Source: CANRPC01 sp964456095 (GTDB taxonomy: Bacteria; Bacillota_I; Bacilli_A; RFN20; CAG-449). Taken from it: DNA of 15,155 bases. Below, in pieces: positions 14,812-15,155 of this stretch. Position numbers and translations under genes: made by a program. The notes beneath the pieces were generated by a model. That model was not told where the DNA came from, made no database searches, and saw nothing but the letters and a program-made list of their open reading frames with translations. Position 1 is the first letter of the stretch; every line of letters starts with the position of its first letter. The DNA is taken from NCBI GenBank assembly GCA_964456095.1, contig CAYVZF010000035.1, positions 1-15,155 on the forward strand. Direction: 5' to 3'.

Positions 14812-15155
14812 TACTTTTCACCAACTTTTTGTACAGCAAGTACTAATTCTAAATCATGTAATCCAAAATATGCTTTCTTTAAAAACTCAAGTGGTACTTT
14901 CTTTAAAACTTCTGAACTTGGAATATTATAATACCATTGATAATAGGCATAAAATTCCCCAATCCAATCAGGCATAAACCCTTCAAGTGATTTTCCTTTT
15001 TTAAAAGCATAATTTTCAGTTTTTATAAAATATTCTAAGAGTTCTCTTGCATTCATAGTATTAACATAAGCTTGTGCTTCGTCAATATATTTTCTTGTGT
15101 TACTAAGCATATAAGTTTTTATAAAATCTTCAGTATCTGAGTCTTGATAATTTTG
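14811..15155 (-). CDS. Unknown protein, 3' part only, partner of the NADAR gene
   Basis: The frame is open from the window edge to its stop at 14811, 114 codons in all. An ATG at 15110 is in frame, but it has no SD, and the 15 codons before it (NYQDSDTEDFIKTYM) read as ordinary protein, so the gene probably starts outside the window. The visible part is largely helical and rich in aromatic residues (MPDWIGEFYAYYQWYYNIPS), followed by a helical end (LKKAYFGLHDLELVLAVQKVGEK). I do not recognise the family. The one-base overlap with the NADAR gene implies a joint function. An ADP-ribose-related domain in the missing N-terminal part would fit but is not visible. Confidence 0.8.
   Translation of the reverse strand, partial: QNYQDSDTEDFIKTYMLSNTRKYIDEAQAYVNTMNARELLEYFIKTENYAFKKGKSLEGFMPDWIGEFYAYYQWYYNIPSSEVLKKVPLEFLKKAYFGLHDLELVLAVQKVGEK

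Overview
The window comes from a very AT-rich, low-GC bacterium that makes peptidoglycan and has strong AAGGAGG-type Shine-Dalgarno (SD) sites. TGA acts as a stop: ftsW and murG overlap as ATGA, pbpB and the 95-codon ORF end in TGA, and Trp is written TGG. Gene content and order (pbpB-murE-mraY-murD-ftsW-murG-murB-ftsQ/divIB-ftsA-ftsZ, no murC or ddl) fit a Bacillota/Bacilli division and cell wall (dcw) cluster. An uncultured gut Bacilli lineage close to the Mollicutes is plausible, but this is inference.

Layout. From 1 to 8171, all on the minus strand, lies a tightly packed block transcribed mraY > murD > ftsW > murG > murB > ftsQ > ftsA > ftsZ. It has many short overlaps and ends in a Rho-independent terminator at 1-31. 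From 8285 to 9769, on the plus strand, is a cytoplasmic GH13 alpha-glucosidase/amylase-type gene divergent from mraY. From about 9795 to 10805 is a scarred region holding two dead gene fragments and two small plus-strand ORFs of unknown function. From 10808 to 14036, on the minus strand, are murE and pbpB. From 14041 to 14337 is a non-coding stretch with a terminator and a pair of 25-bp palindromes sharing one core. From 14338 to 15155, on the minus strand, are a NADAR-domain N-glycosidase gene and the 3' part of an overlapping unknown gene that runs off the window.

How the genes work together. MurE and MurD add amino acids to UDP-MurNAc. MraY puts the precursor on undecaprenyl phosphate, and MurG adds GlcNAc to give lipid II. 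FtsW polymerises the glycan and PbpB cross-links it at the septum. FtsZ and FtsA form the cytoplasmic division ring, and FtsQ links it to the periplasmic synthases. MurB reduces UDP-GlcNAc-enolpyruvate early in the pathway. The usual head of the cluster (mraZ, rsmH, ftsL) is absent upstream of pbpB.

Main discovery. The dcw operon is split between murE and mraY, and the split carries fossils of both flanking genes. A frameshifted fragment of the pbpB transpeptidase 3' end lies at about 9795-9996, possibly to 10060. A fragment of the mraY 5' end lies at about 10655-10805, in the ancestral mraY position directly after murE. Together they suggest an old tandem duplication (or a recombination with a homologous segment) of pbpB-murE-mraY. 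One mraY and one pbpB then decayed, and plus-strand genes came to occupy the gap.
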